Shown: in pieces, positions 7,547 through 14,358 of the stretch
Layout of the letters: every line of letters begins with the position of its first letter
Position numbering within the stretch: the stretch's first letter is position 1
Assembly: GCA_038216155.1 (NCBI GenBank)
Contig: JBBQQH010000067.1
Location: 1-15,506, forward strand
DNA: 15,506 nt
Source: SZAS-103 sp038216155
GTDB lineage: Bacteria; Pseudomonadota; Gammaproteobacteria; Xanthomonadales; Xanthomonadaceae
Direction: 5' to 3'
Notes under the pieces: model-generated
Database searches by the model: none
The model's input: only the letters and a program-made list of their open reading frames with translations
What the model was told of the DNA's origin: nothing
Made by a program: the position numbers and the translations under genes

Positions 7547-8440
7547 TCAAGCATCATCGCTGCGCACCTGTGCGTGACTGATCAACGCAAAGATCAGGCT
7601 ACCGCCGACGATATTGCCGGCCAGCGTGGGCAATCCGAACAACAGCACATAGTCGTGCCACGGCACGCGACCATCGAACACCGCGAACAGCACTTCGGTG
7701 GAGCCAGCGATGATATGCGTGAATCCGCCAAGCCCGATCAGATAGGTCATCAACACGATGATCGGCACCTTTGCGTTGTCGGCTGCCGGCACCAGCCAGA
7801 CCATGGTTGCGATCAACCATCCCGCGACCACGCCCTTTGCGAACATCTGCCACGGCGTATTCGCCAAGATGTGCTGCGCGAGCGTCAGCATCGCATCGTG
7901 CACAGCGGGTTCGAGTACGCGCCCGTATAGCAGACCAAGGGCAAACACGGAAACGCCCAGCAGGTTGCCGATCAATACGATGCCCCAAAGCCGCAGCAGT
8001 TGGCGAAACGCCGACGCACTGGGCTTGGTCATCATCGGCAGCACAGCAGTCATGGTGTTTTCGGTAAACAATTGCTGACGGGCAAGGATCACGATCAGGA
8101 ATCCCACCGCATATCCGAGCGTGGCGATCAGGAATCGCGACGGCCCCTCGGCCAGGTGCACGTTGAGGATGGCAGGCACCAGCGCGGAAAATCCCATCGA
8201 CAGTCCCGCCGCCAGCGACGACCAGCCCAGCGCTGCGGCGTTGCGTTCGAGCTCGACCGTGCCTTGTTTGCGGATGGTTTCGTGCAGCACCTGCGCACGT
8301 GGCGGCAGGCTGTCGCGAACCTTTGCACGCTCGCTAGGCGACAGTTCGAATTGGGGATCTGGCTTCGCATTGGCGTCCGCTTCTTCGCCGGTTTGTTCAG
8401 CGCCACCTTCGTGGGTCGGACTGCTTGCGTTATCGGCCAT
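7547..8440 (-). CDS. formate/nitrite transporter (FNT) family membrane protein, YfdC-like
   Basis: A 297-residue integral membrane protein. A hydrophilic, acidic N-terminal arm (about 1-65, with LSPSERAKVRDSLPPRAQVLHETI) precedes six likely membrane spans, as in the FNT pentameric channels for small monovalent anions. Family marks are the half-helix RQQLFTENTM (121-130), equivalent to the ELFTGN region, and GGFTHIIAGSTEV (238-250), whose His242 corresponds to the central pore histidine of FocA. The long N-terminal arm and these motif variants resemble E. coli YfdC, whose substrate is uncertain. The open frame starts at 8776, but the ATG at 8440 has GAAGGT seven bases upstream and the preceding stretch has no protein-like character and crosses the divergent gene. 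It heads the run towards the deiodinase-like gene and DDAH. Confidence 0.87.
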   Translation of the reverse strand: MADNASSPTHEGGAEQTGEEADANAKPDPQFELSPSERAKVRDSLPPRAQVLHETIRKQGTVELERNAAALGWSSLAAGLSMGFSALVPAILNVHLAEGPSRFLIATLGYAVGFLIVILARQQLFTENTMTAVLPMMTKPSASAFRQLLRLWGIVLIGNLLGVSVFALGLLYGRVLEPAVHDAMLTLAQHILANTPWQMFAKGVVAGWLIATMVWLVPAADNAKVPIIVLMTYLIGLGGFTHIIAGSTEVLFAVFDGRVPWHDYVLLFGLPTLAGNIVGGSLIFALISHAQVRSDDA

Positions 8441-8497
8441 CTCGCTACCTTCGCACGGGGGATGCAAGCTTAACCGCGAGGATGACGCCAGCGTCAA
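8441..8497 (-). promoter_or_regulatory. candidate promoter of the FNT gene
   Basis: On the minus strand TTGACG (8497 to 8492) and TTAAGC (8473 to 8468) form a sigma70-like pair separated by 18 bases, about 28 bases upstream of the FNT start codon and close to its ribosome-binding site. The -35 matches five of six consensus bases; the -10 is weaker. This is a prediction by eye only. Confidence 0.35.
8483..8496. promoter_or_regulatory. inverted repeat, possible operator
   Basis: TGACGC and GCGTCA are perfect 6-bp arms around a central CA. The repeat sits in the divergent region between the FNT gene and the HD-GYP gene and overlaps the candidate -35 of FNT, where a repressor or activator dimer could act. 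No known operator consensus is claimed. Confidence 0.3.
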
Positions 8498-8587
8498 CCC
8501 CAGCGCCCTATCCGTTGCACCCCGCAGGGGGTAGGCTTGAGTTACGCTTCGCATGGACCGTAGCCAGGATGATGGCCCTTGCTCAGG

Positions 8588-9826
8588 ATGCATGAAACCC
8601 GTATCGATGTCGCCGATCTCATCGTCGGCATGTATGTCAGCAGGCTCGACCGGCCTTGGCTGGGCACCGGGTTTCCGCTGGAAGGCGTCGCCGTGCGCAC
8701 AGTTGAGGAAGTCGAGCGACTGAGCACACTGTGTGAATACGTCTTTGTCGATCCACAGCGTGGTGTGGCGCCCCATCCACGCTACCTGAATGTTGATTCC
8801 TCACCCGAGCTGCTGAAGCGTGAGCTTGGTCAGGAGGAATTGGCAGCCCTGCGCAAGACCACCTGGCCCAGGACCGCCCAGTTCGCCGCCGAATTGCCGC
8901 AGGCCGCAAAGGCCCACGGACAGCTTGAGCACGGGATTCAGGAGGTCATGGTCGATCTGCGCAACGGCCGCGGCATCGACATGGAGAAGCTGCGCGAAGG
9001 TGTCGCCGCAATGCTGGATTCGATCACCCGCAACCCGGCCGCCTTTATCTGGCTCAAGGCCATCAAGCGAACCAGCGACTACGCCTATCAGCATGCGCTG
9101 GGCTGCTCGGTGTGGGCTGCGAGTTTCGGACGCCAACTAGGCATGAACCGCAACGAGCTCGACGAGCTCGCGCTGACTGGACTGCTCTTTGATGTCGGCA
9201 AGACACGGCTACCGCAGTCGCTACTCAGCCGGATTGATGTGTACAACGATGATGATCACGCGATCATGCGCGAACACGTTCAGTTTGGAGTTGAGATTCT
9301 GTCAGCCACAGACGGTGTGCCCAAGCGCGTGGTCACTGCTGTCGCCACCCATCACGAGCGCCACGATGGCAGTGGCTATCCGCAAGGCCTGAGCGGTAGC
9401 GAGATTCCGATCTTCGGTGCCATCACGGGACTGATCGACAGCTATGACGCGATGATCAGCGCGCAGCCGCACGCCCCCAGCCTGTCGCCCCACCAGAGCG
9501 TGATGCAATTGTACGAGGCACGCGACCGGCTGTTCCAGGCCGAACTCGTCGAGCAGTTCATCCAGACCTGCGGCATTTACCCCAGCGGGTCGTTGGTTGA
9601 ACTCACCGACGGGAGTGTGGGCGTGGTCACCGCAGTGCATGACCTCAAGCGGCTGCGCCCGAGTGTGATGTTGCTGCTGGACGCCGGCAAATCGCCGTTG
9701 CGCGAATTCCGCTCGATCGACCTAAGCGAAATGCACGACCAACCGGGCGACGATGCCATCACCATTCGACGCGGCCTGCCTCAAGGCGCGTTCGGCGTCG
9801 ATCCAGCCGAGCTGTTTCTCGACTGA
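8588..9826 (+). CDS. DUF3391 and HD-GYP domain protein with a degenerate HD motif
   Basis: About 412 residues. The N-terminal DUF3391 domain (about 5-100; IDVADLIVGMYVSRLDRPW, YVFVDPQRG) is the usual partner of HD-GYP in c-di-GMP phosphodiesterases. The HD-GYP domain spans about 150-340. By spacing, the expected metal ligands are His169, then Phe201-Asp202 where His-Asp is normal (LLFDVGK instead of LLHDIGK), His230, His255-His256 (THHERHDGSGYP) and Asp284 (DSYDA); the GYP triad is at 263-265. One metal ligand is therefore replaced by Phe. Catalysis is doubtful, and a binding or regulatory role is plausible. The ATG at 8588 directly follows CAGG; the in-frame TTG at 8579 is an alternative. 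The stop is 2 bases before the GGDEF-EAL gene, so the two are surely co-expressed. Confidence 0.92.
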   Translation: MHETRIDVADLIVGMYVSRLDRPWLGTGFPLEGVAVRTVEEVERLSTLCEYVFVDPQRGVAPHPRYLNVDSSPELLKRELGQEELAALRKTTWPRTAQFAAELPQAAKAHGQLEHGIQEVMVDLRNGRGIDMEKLREGVAAMLDSITRNPAAFIWLKAIKRTSDYAYQHALGCSVWAASFGRQLGMNRNELDELALTGLLFDVGKTRLPQSLLSRIDVYNDDDHAIMREHVQFGVEILSATDGVPKRVVTAVATHHERHDGSGYPQGLSGSEIPIFGAITGLIDSYDAMISAQPHAPSLSPHQSVMQLYEARDRLFQAELVEQFIQTCGIYPSGSLVELTDGSVGVVTAVHDLKRLRPSVMLLLDAGKSPLREFRSIDLSEMHDQPGDDAITIRRGLPQGAFGVDPAELFLD

Positions 9827-9828
9827 CG

Positions 9829-11160
9829 ATGAAGGGAATCCTAGACGAGCTGACGGCACTGCCCAACCGCAATGGCTTCATGGCCACCTTGCAGCGGCAT
9901 ATCGCCTACGCCAACGAACACCGCAGCCAGGTCGGCCTGCTGGTGATCGACATTGACAACTTTGCGCAGATCAATGGCGTCAGCGGCTATGCGTTCGGCG
10001 ACCACGTGCTCAAGCACATGACCACGCAACTGCAAAGCGTGGCACGTGCGCAGGATTTTGTTGCGCGCATCGGCGACAACCGCTTCGGCATGATCCTGCC
10101 GCGCATCCTCAATCAGGGTCATGCCGAACTTGCGGTCAAAAAACTGCTGCGCTTACTAGAAATGCCGGTGCAGTCAGGTGCGGTGCGGATGACAATCACA
10201 GTCACCGTCGGCATCGCTTTGTGCCCGGCGCATGCCACCCTCTCCGAGTTTCTGTTACGCAGCGCCGAACTGGCCTTGGTGTCGGCGCGCAACGAAGGCC
10301 AGCGCTATCTGTTTCCGCCCGAGGCTTCCCAGCCGCAACTGCTTTCAGACTTGTGGGATCTCGAACTCGAACTGGCCAACGCAATCGATCGCGGCGAGCT
10401 GAGCATGCATTATCAGCCGCAAGTGCGTATTGCGGATCGCCGCGTTATCGGCGCCGAGGCGTTAATGCGCTGGAAGTCGCGCGTGCATGGCGTGGTTTCG
10501 CCCAACGTGTTCATTCCTCTTGCAGAGCGAACCGGCCAGATTCGAAAACTTACGATATGGGCGATGAATACCGTGCTGCGCCAGGCCGCAGAATGGAAAC
10601 ACGACTTCGGCCCGCTAGCAGTCGCAGTCAACATGCCCAGCGGGCTGGTGGAGCAACGCGACCTGCCGGAACTGGTCGAAAATGCCCTGCAACTTTGGCA
10701 AACCGACAATGTCAGGCTGGTGCTGGAAATCACCGAACGCTCGCTGATGAATCGTGAGCACGCGTTGGCCAAGCTGACCCGGATACGCAATCTGGGCGTG
10801 AACATATCGATTGATGATTTCGGTACCGGCTACTCTTGTCTTGCCTACTTCAAGAATCTTCCAGCCGACGAGCTGAAGATCGATCAATCGTTCGTGCGCG
10901 ACCTGCTGACCGACACCGCCAGCGCCGACATCACCACCTTGATCATCGAACTGGCACACCGGTTCGATCTGAGCGTGGTGGGCGAAGGCATCGAGGATTT
11001 GGCAACGCTTGAAAAGCTGCGCACCGGCGGCTGCGACATCGCGCAAGGCTATTTGTTTGCAAAACCCATGCCGTCGGCGCAGTTCCAGGGGTGGCTGGAT
11101 ACCTGCACTCCCGCTGCCCCGCTCGCTGTGGAGCCGACCACGGTCGAGTCACTGCCATGA
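9829..11160 (+). CDS. GGDEF-EAL protein: degenerate GGDEF (GDNRF), intact EAL phosphodiesterase domain
   Basis: A soluble 443-residue protein without membrane spans or a sensor domain. The GGDEF domain (about 5-165) starts with ELTALPNRNGF and DIDNFAQING, but the signature is GDNRF (82-86), losing the catalytic acidic residues, so cyclase activity is not expected. The EAL domain (about 180-430) keeps every residue I associate with Mg2+-dependent c-di-GMP hydrolysis: Glu210 in EALMRW, Asn268 (VNMPSG), Glu300/Glu303 (LEITER), Asp329-Asp330 (DDFGTGYS), Lys350 (LKIDQSF), Glu386 (VVGEGIED) and Gln406 (IAQGYLFAKPM). It probably hydrolyses c-di-GMP to pGpG, with the GGDEF acting as a GTP or c-di-GMP sensor. 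It begins 2 bases after the HD-GYP stop; an AUG-proximal ribosome site is absent, consistent with translational coupling. Confidence 0.93.
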   Translation: MKGILDELTALPNRNGFMATLQRHIAYANEHRSQVGLLVIDIDNFAQINGVSGYAFGDHVLKHMTTQLQSVARAQDFVARIGDNRFGMILPRILNQGHAELAVKKLLRLLEMPVQSGAVRMTITVTVGIALCPAHATLSEFLLRSAELALVSARNEGQRYLFPPEASQPQLLSDLWDLELELANAIDRGELSMHYQPQVRIADRRVIGAEALMRWKSRVHGVVSPNVFIPLAERTGQIRKLTIWAMNTVLRQAAEWKHDFGPLAVAVNMPSGLVEQRDLPELVENALQLWQTDNVRLVLEITERSLMNREHALAKLTRIRNLGVNISIDDFGTGYSCLAYFKNLPADELKIDQSFVRDLLTDTASADITTLIIELAHRFDLSVVGEGIEDLATLEKLRTGGCDIAQGYLFAKPMPSAQFQGWLDTCTPAAPLAVEPTTVESLP

Positions 11161-11239
11161 CCGCGAGGCATTCCGCGCAAACCTTGTCTGCACTTGATTT
11201 CATGCGCCAGAAACCACACGTCGTTGTAAAGGAGACTGC

Positions 11240-11554
11240 ATGAAAATCCAGTTCAATACCGACAAGAACATTCAGGGTCATCAAGCGCTTGAGACCAGAG
11301 TGTCTGGGATGATCGAACAATATCTGGCACACGTGGCAACGCATCTCACCCGCGTCGAGGTGCATCTATCCGACAGCAATGCGGGCAAGGGTGGCGATGC
11401 GGACAAGCGTTGTGCGCTGGAGGCTCGACTTGAGCACGAGCGGCCAGTCGGCGTGAGCCACGACGACGAGAATGTCGAGAAAGCGGTCCGCGGCGCGTGC
11501 GAGAAACTAAAGTCGCGACTGGAGGGCGTGATCGAACGCCGTCGCAGTCATTGA
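11240..11554 (+). CDS. hpf: ribosome hibernation promoting factor family protein (short HPF/RaiA type)
   Basis: 104 residues, the short HPF/RaiA fold (beta-alpha-beta3-alpha): MKIQFNTDKNIQGHQALETRV, then LTRVEVHLSDSNAGK, KRCALEARLEHERPVGVSHDD and a final amphipathic helix (VEKAVRGACEKLKSRLEGVIERRR). This family binds the 30S decoding region and stabilises idle ribosomes or 100S dimers during slow growth. The segment VSHDDENVEKAVRGACEKL corresponds to the conserved part of the family. Start codon choice is firm: AAGGAG lies 7 bases upstream. It sits 79 bases after the GGDEF-EAL gene without an obvious terminator between them. In most gammaproteobacteria hpf is next to rpoN; that context is absent here, so this could be a second, divergent paralogue, and the symbol denotes the family only. 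Confidence 0.75.
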   Translation: MKIQFNTDKNIQGHQALETRVSGMIEQYLAHVATHLTRVEVHLSDSNAGKGGDADKRCALEARLEHERPVGVSHDDENVEKAVRGACEKLKSRLEGVIERRRSH

Positions 11555-11844
11555 GCGAACGGCAGCAGTCTATCGGCACTCTTAAATCTCCTGTCCCTCA
11601 GGCGCACGATCCGAATGCAGTTCAAGTCTTGCAGGCAATTTGGAGTTGCCTACCAGCGCGGCAGCGCCACGGGATAATCGTCAGGTTTGTGCCTGGTTGC
11701 GCACCTAAGCAAATTGCTCCTCTCACAGCAGGACTCAATCGCTGCGCGCGCTTTGCAGATTGGATGGAAACACCTTGTCCGCACCATCCCGGGCAGCGCT
11801 CCGCAGGCATAATCGGTGAAACTCCGCAGGCGCTGAAGTGGACG
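11555..11844. other. 290-base gap, no gene recognised
   Basis: The frame of the following cupin gene stays open back to 11497, but the translated stretch resembles no family and the natural ATG of the cupin gene is at 11845. Two ATAAT-containing sites (GATAAT at 11673-11678 and CATAAT at 11808-11813) could be -10 elements, but neither has a -35 at acceptable spacing (TTGTCC at 11775 is 27 bases from the second). A short stem (GGCAATT/AGTTGCC, 11634-11650) is present. I see no tRNA or other RNA gene. Confidence 0.4.
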
Positions 11845-12873
11845 ATGAACGAAACCCAACCCGATGCAATCAACTCGCCCGAAACTACCGTAGTCCTCGC
11901 CTGTGATGACCTGGATGCGTCGATTGCCGAGCACGTCGAACGGCTCGGCTATCGCCTAGACATGATCATGCCGGCCGATGCGCCGCGGATCGCATTGCTC
12001 TCGCGCGAAGGCCGTTATATCCGACTGGAACGCAAGCATGCGATCGCCATGCCGCCACCTGCCCCTGCGCCAAGGCCTTCGCTTCATGTCGAACGAGCGT
12101 CCGGGCAATGGCAACTCGGTCGCGCCGGCATGCAGTATCGCGACCTGATACCGGATCGAATGGGCGGACGCGTCATCGCATCACACATCCGCATTCCCGA
12201 CGGCGGACCGGTGCCGGATTACGTGCACTATCACAAGGTCGGATTGCAGCTGATTTATTGCCGGCGTGGCTGGGTGCGCGTCGTCTATGAAGACCAAGGC
12301 GAACCGTTCGTGATGCAGGCAGGCGATTGCGTGCTGCAGCCTCCCACCATCCGCCACCGGGTGCTGGAAGCATCTGCCGGTCTTGAAGTCATTGAGGTCG
12401 GAGCGCCGGCCGAACACGAAACCTGGCGCGAACACGCTTTTGATTTGCCGACTGCGAGCGATCGACCTGACCGCCTTTTCGGAGGTCAGCGATTTGTCCG
12501 CGACATCGCCGAGCAGGCGCAGTGGACTGCCATCGATGGCAGTGTGTTCGCGCAGCGGGAAACCGCGATCGCTGCGGCGACCCAGGGGTTGGCGCAGGTT
12601 CGCGTGCTGCGCGAAGGCAACGCAGGACCCGACTCGACCGCTGGCGTGCCGCTACAGGTCCAGCATGACGGACTGCTGCTGTTGTTTGTGCTGGCAGGCC
12701 GACTTCGTGTCCAGTCGGACGGCGGGCAATCGCTGCAACTGGGGGAAGATGACGCGTGCACGATGCCCTCGGGCATTGGCTATCGCGTATTTGCCGATTC
12801 GCAATACGCACCGATCAGACGCGAGCAGGTGCATTGCGAGGTGTTGCAGGTGAACGTGGCAGCGCTTGCCTGA
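11845..12873 (+). CDS. VOC-like N-terminal half plus double cupin protein
   Basis: About 342 residues with an uncommon domain order. Residues 14-63 (TTVVLACDDLDASIAEHVERLGYRLDMIMPADAPR...RLER) look like one half of a glyoxalase/VOC fold. Cupin 1 (about 105-205) has HYH (128-130) in PDYVHYHKVGLQLIYCRRGWVRV, then GDCVLQPPTIRHRVLEA with His161, so a metal site is likely. Cupin 2 (about 245-340) keeps the fold (LLLLFVLAGRLRVQSDG, LGEDDACTMPSGIGYRVF) but lacks the first-motif histidines. I know uncharacterised cupin proteins of this type but no assigned reaction. The ATG at 11845 has only a weak purine stretch (GAAGTGGACG). The upstream open frame to 11497 is unlikely to be coding. It converges on the YbiI-like gene, with 120 bases between the stops. 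Confidence 0.78.
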   Translation: MNETQPDAINSPETTVVLACDDLDASIAEHVERLGYRLDMIMPADAPRIALLSREGRYIRLERKHAIAMPPPAPAPRPSLHVERASGQWQLGRAGMQYRDLIPDRMGGRVIASHIRIPDGGPVPDYVHYHKVGLQLIYCRRGWVRVVYEDQGEPFVMQAGDCVLQPPTIRHRVLEASAGLEVIEVGAPAEHETWREHAFDLPTASDRPDRLFGGQRFVRDIAEQAQWTAIDGSVFAQRETAIAAATQGLAQVRVLREGNAGPDSTAGVPLQVQHDGLLLLFVLAGRLRVQSDGGQSLQLGEDDACTMPSGIGYRVFADSQYAPIRREQVHCEVLQVNVAALA

Positions 12874-12877
12874 TCTC

Positions 12878-12916
12878 GAGGATCAATCCTCCTGGACCTT
12901 GTCCGCTTTAAGGTCC
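12878..12916. terminator. two adjacent hairpins between convergent genes, possible weak terminator
   Basis: Just after the cupin stop, GAGGAT/ATCCTC (12878-12891, 2-base spacer) is followed by a 7-bp stem GGACCTT/AAGGTCC (12894-12900 with 12910-12916, 9-base loop). There is no real T-run on either strand, so a rho-independent terminator is doubtful; the location between two convergent stops is the main support. Confidence 0.3.
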
Positions 12917-12993
12917 TTGCGCGGCAGCGGCCAACGCTTATCCAGCAGGCTGCAAGCCGACATTGCGGAAGGAAGCACTCGGCGGCCAACCCA

Positions 12994-13260
12994 TTAGCGC
13001 AGCTGGCTGTCTTTGCTGCCTCGGCGGTTGTATCCCGATGACGCAGATTGCTGTTGATCGTGCGCCGATTGACACGCGACGCACAGACGCACACCTGGAA
13101 TCGCCTTGCGACGCGCAGCGGGAATCACCGCGTCGCACTCTTCGCAATGATCCAGGCCAGGACCGCTGGGCAACTGGCTACGCACGCGCTTGATCGCATC
13201 GGCAATCGTTGCATCAATCTGATCCTGCACTGCGCCATCACCTGCCCAACCGGTGGCCAT
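12994..13260 (-). CDS. DksA/TraR-family C4 zinc-finger protein, YbiI-like
   Basis: 88 residues, the same length as E. coli YbiI, which it resembles throughout: MATGWAGDGAVQDQIDATI at the start, then the DksA-type zinc finger CEEC...CVAC (Cys-x2-Cys, 17 residues, Cys-x2-Cys within HCEECDAVIPAARRKAIPGVRLCVACQ) and the C-terminal GYNRRGSKDSQLR, which I recall as the same ending in YbiI. It lacks the long coiled coil of DksA, as do TraR-like proteins that bind the RNA polymerase secondary channel; such a role is not shown for YbiI. The open frame runs back to 13356, but the ATG at 13260 has AGGAG six to seven bases upstream and the family's N-terminus starts there. Confidence 0.88.
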   Translation of the reverse strand: MATGWAGDGAVQDQIDATIADAIKRVRSQLPSGPGLDHCEECDAVIPAARRKAIPGVRLCVACQSAHDQQQSASSGYNRRGSKDSQLR

Positions 13261-13600
13261 GCTGTTCTCCTGAGACAGTGTTGCAAGAAATATCGGGTGC
13301 ATCGTCGGAATGATCAAGCGTTGCGGGATTTTTGTCGCCGCCAGCCACCATTCCACACGCGGTCTTCGCAGTCAGCGGGGCAATTCTCGCGCTATTCATC
13401 CAATTGTGCTCTCCGCAAACGCCTTGCTGATACCCGGAGAGCACGTAAGCACAAGGGATTGAGGCAATCTGGCTTGCTCCGTGGGAATGTGGAACTTAAA
13501 TTTTTTGTGAAGGCGAAAATTCTGTTAAGGCTGCGGATAGGCACACTGCGGCAAGGTGCACCCCAACGCGCCACCGAGGCGTCCGAGAGAGGTCGAATCC
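13261..13600. other. 340-base intergenic region between divergent genes
   Basis: It separates the YbiI-like gene (-) from the glycine-zipper gene (+). No protein-like frame or RNA gene is recognised. It holds the ribosome-binding site of the YbiI-like gene at its left end, the perfect inverted repeat at 13406-13444, and an AT-rich tract (13496-13521) that is the most promoter-like part. GGAACTT at 13491-13497 resembles the -35 of an ECF (sigmaE-type) promoter, but no matching -10 lies at the usual spacing. The left half is unexplained. Confidence 0.5.
13406..13444. repeat. perfect 10-bp inverted repeat (stem-loop)
   Basis: GTGCTCTCCG (13406-13415) and CGGAGAGCAC (13435-13444) are exact reverse complements around a 19-base loop. 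No T-run follows on either strand, so it is not a classical terminator. It could be an operator for a dimeric regulator, an RNA structure in a long 5' leader of the glycine-zipper gene, or a REP-like element; only one copy was noticed in this window. Confidence 0.6.
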
Positions 13601-14275
13601 ATGAAACGCATTGCCATTGGTGTACTCGCCGTTGCCATTTCCACCGCTGCGGGCGGCGCTTTCGCCCAAAATTATAATTATGGCGATCGCGGCAACAGCT
13701 ACAACACCACCAGAACAGACAGAGCGCAGGTGCTCCGGATCCAGCGCGTCGGGCACGATCACGGTCCGCAGACCTATCAAACCCAGGAGTGCTGGAACGA
13801 GCGCACCCGCAACTACGACAGCGGGTACTACCGCGATGACAACAATCGCCTGTATCGCGGTAACAGCAACGGCAAAGTTGCGGGCACCCTTCTCGGTGCA
13901 TTGGTTGGCGGCGCCTTGGGCAATCAGGTAGGCAAGGGCGACGGCAAGAAGGCCGCGACAATCGCCGGTGCCGTGATTGGCGGCGCGGTCGGTAACAATG
14001 TGGCCGACCACAACGACAACAACGGCTACAACGACGGTTACGGCGACCAGAACGATGACAACTATCGCTACAGTGATTACCGTGACGACGGTGGCGTGGT
14101 CCGCCGTTGCCGCACCGTGATCACCGCCAACGAGAACTACGATGGTCATCAAGTGGGCTACCAGGTGACCTATCGCTACGCCGGTCAAACCTATCAGGCA
14201 ATGACCGATAGCAACCCGGGCAGGTGGATCCGCGTGCGGGTAGACGTGCAGCCGGCGGATGGCTATCAGCGCTGA
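13601..14275 (+). CDS. secreted glycine-zipper 2TM domain protein (17 kDa surface-antigen type)
   Basis: 224 residues. A Sec signal peptide (MKRIAIGVLAVAISTAAGGAFA, probable cleavage before Gln23) has no lipobox, so this is a periplasmic or outer-membrane-associated protein and not a lipoprotein. A Tyr/Asn/Arg-rich segment and a C-containing motif (QTQECWNERTR, Cys63) lead to a double glycine zipper (about 91-133: VAGTLLGALVGGALGNQVGKG, then TIAGAVIGGAVGNNVA). A hydrophilic Asn/Asp/Tyr/Gly stretch (about 136-163) follows. The C-terminal domain (RCRTVI, QVGYQVTYRYAGQTYQAM, PGRWIRVRVDVQP) is typical of proteobacterial relatives; Cys170 may pair with Cys63. GAGAGAGG about 8 bases upstream fixes the start. 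Related proteins are envelope-stress linked, but the function here is unknown. It is a single-gene unit with its own terminator. Confidence 0.87.
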   Translation: MKRIAIGVLAVAISTAAGGAFAQNYNYGDRGNSYNTTRTDRAQVLRIQRVGHDHGPQTYQTQECWNERTRNYDSGYYRDDNNRLYRGNSNGKVAGTLLGALVGGALGNQVGKGDGKKAATIAGAVIGGAVGNNVADHNDNNGYNDGYGDQNDDNYRYSDYRDDGGVVRRCRTVITANENYDGHQVGYQVTYRYAGQTYQAMTDSNPGRWIRVRVDVQPADGYQR

Positions 14276-14308
14276 GTAAAGTTGCTTTCACTTCGTTATG
14301 CGTTTGAC

Positions 14309-14335
14309 AGAGGGCTCTTCGGAGCCCTCTTTTTT
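14309..14335 (+). terminator. rho-independent terminator of the glycine-zipper gene
   Basis: A perfect 9-bp stem, AGAGGGCTC (14309-14317) with GAGCCCTCT (14322-14330), is closed by a TTCG tetraloop (C-UUCG-G, extra stable in RNA). With the last T of the stem, a six-T run follows directly. It lies 34 bases after the stop codon. There is no T-run on the opposite strand, so it terminates only the plus-strand gene. Confidence 0.93.
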
Positions 14336-14358
14336 CCTCCGGGCTGCAGTTCTCAGCT

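Noticed and set aside
6896..7930. A 344-codon plus-strand frame
   Set aside because: It is antisense to the nitroreductase and FNT genes, both well supported; a high-GC shadow frame.
8441..8776. A longer FNT protein starting at 8776
   Set aside because: The extra 112 codons have no protein-like character, cross the divergent gene, and the ATG at 8440 has a proper ribosome-binding site.
11611..11650. A tRNA-like T-arm (GTTCAAGTC) after hpf
   Set aside because: No acceptor stem, anticodon arm or CCA-compatible fold can be built around it.
11497..11844. An N-terminal extension of the cupin protein or a separate gene
   Set aside because: The frame is open, but the translation matches nothing known to me and overlaps the end of hpf; the natural start is 11845.
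13491..13530. An ECF/sigmaE promoter (GGAACTT ... TCTGTTA)
   Set aside because: The spacing between the elements is 23 bases, too long for the usual 15-17; kept only as a remark.
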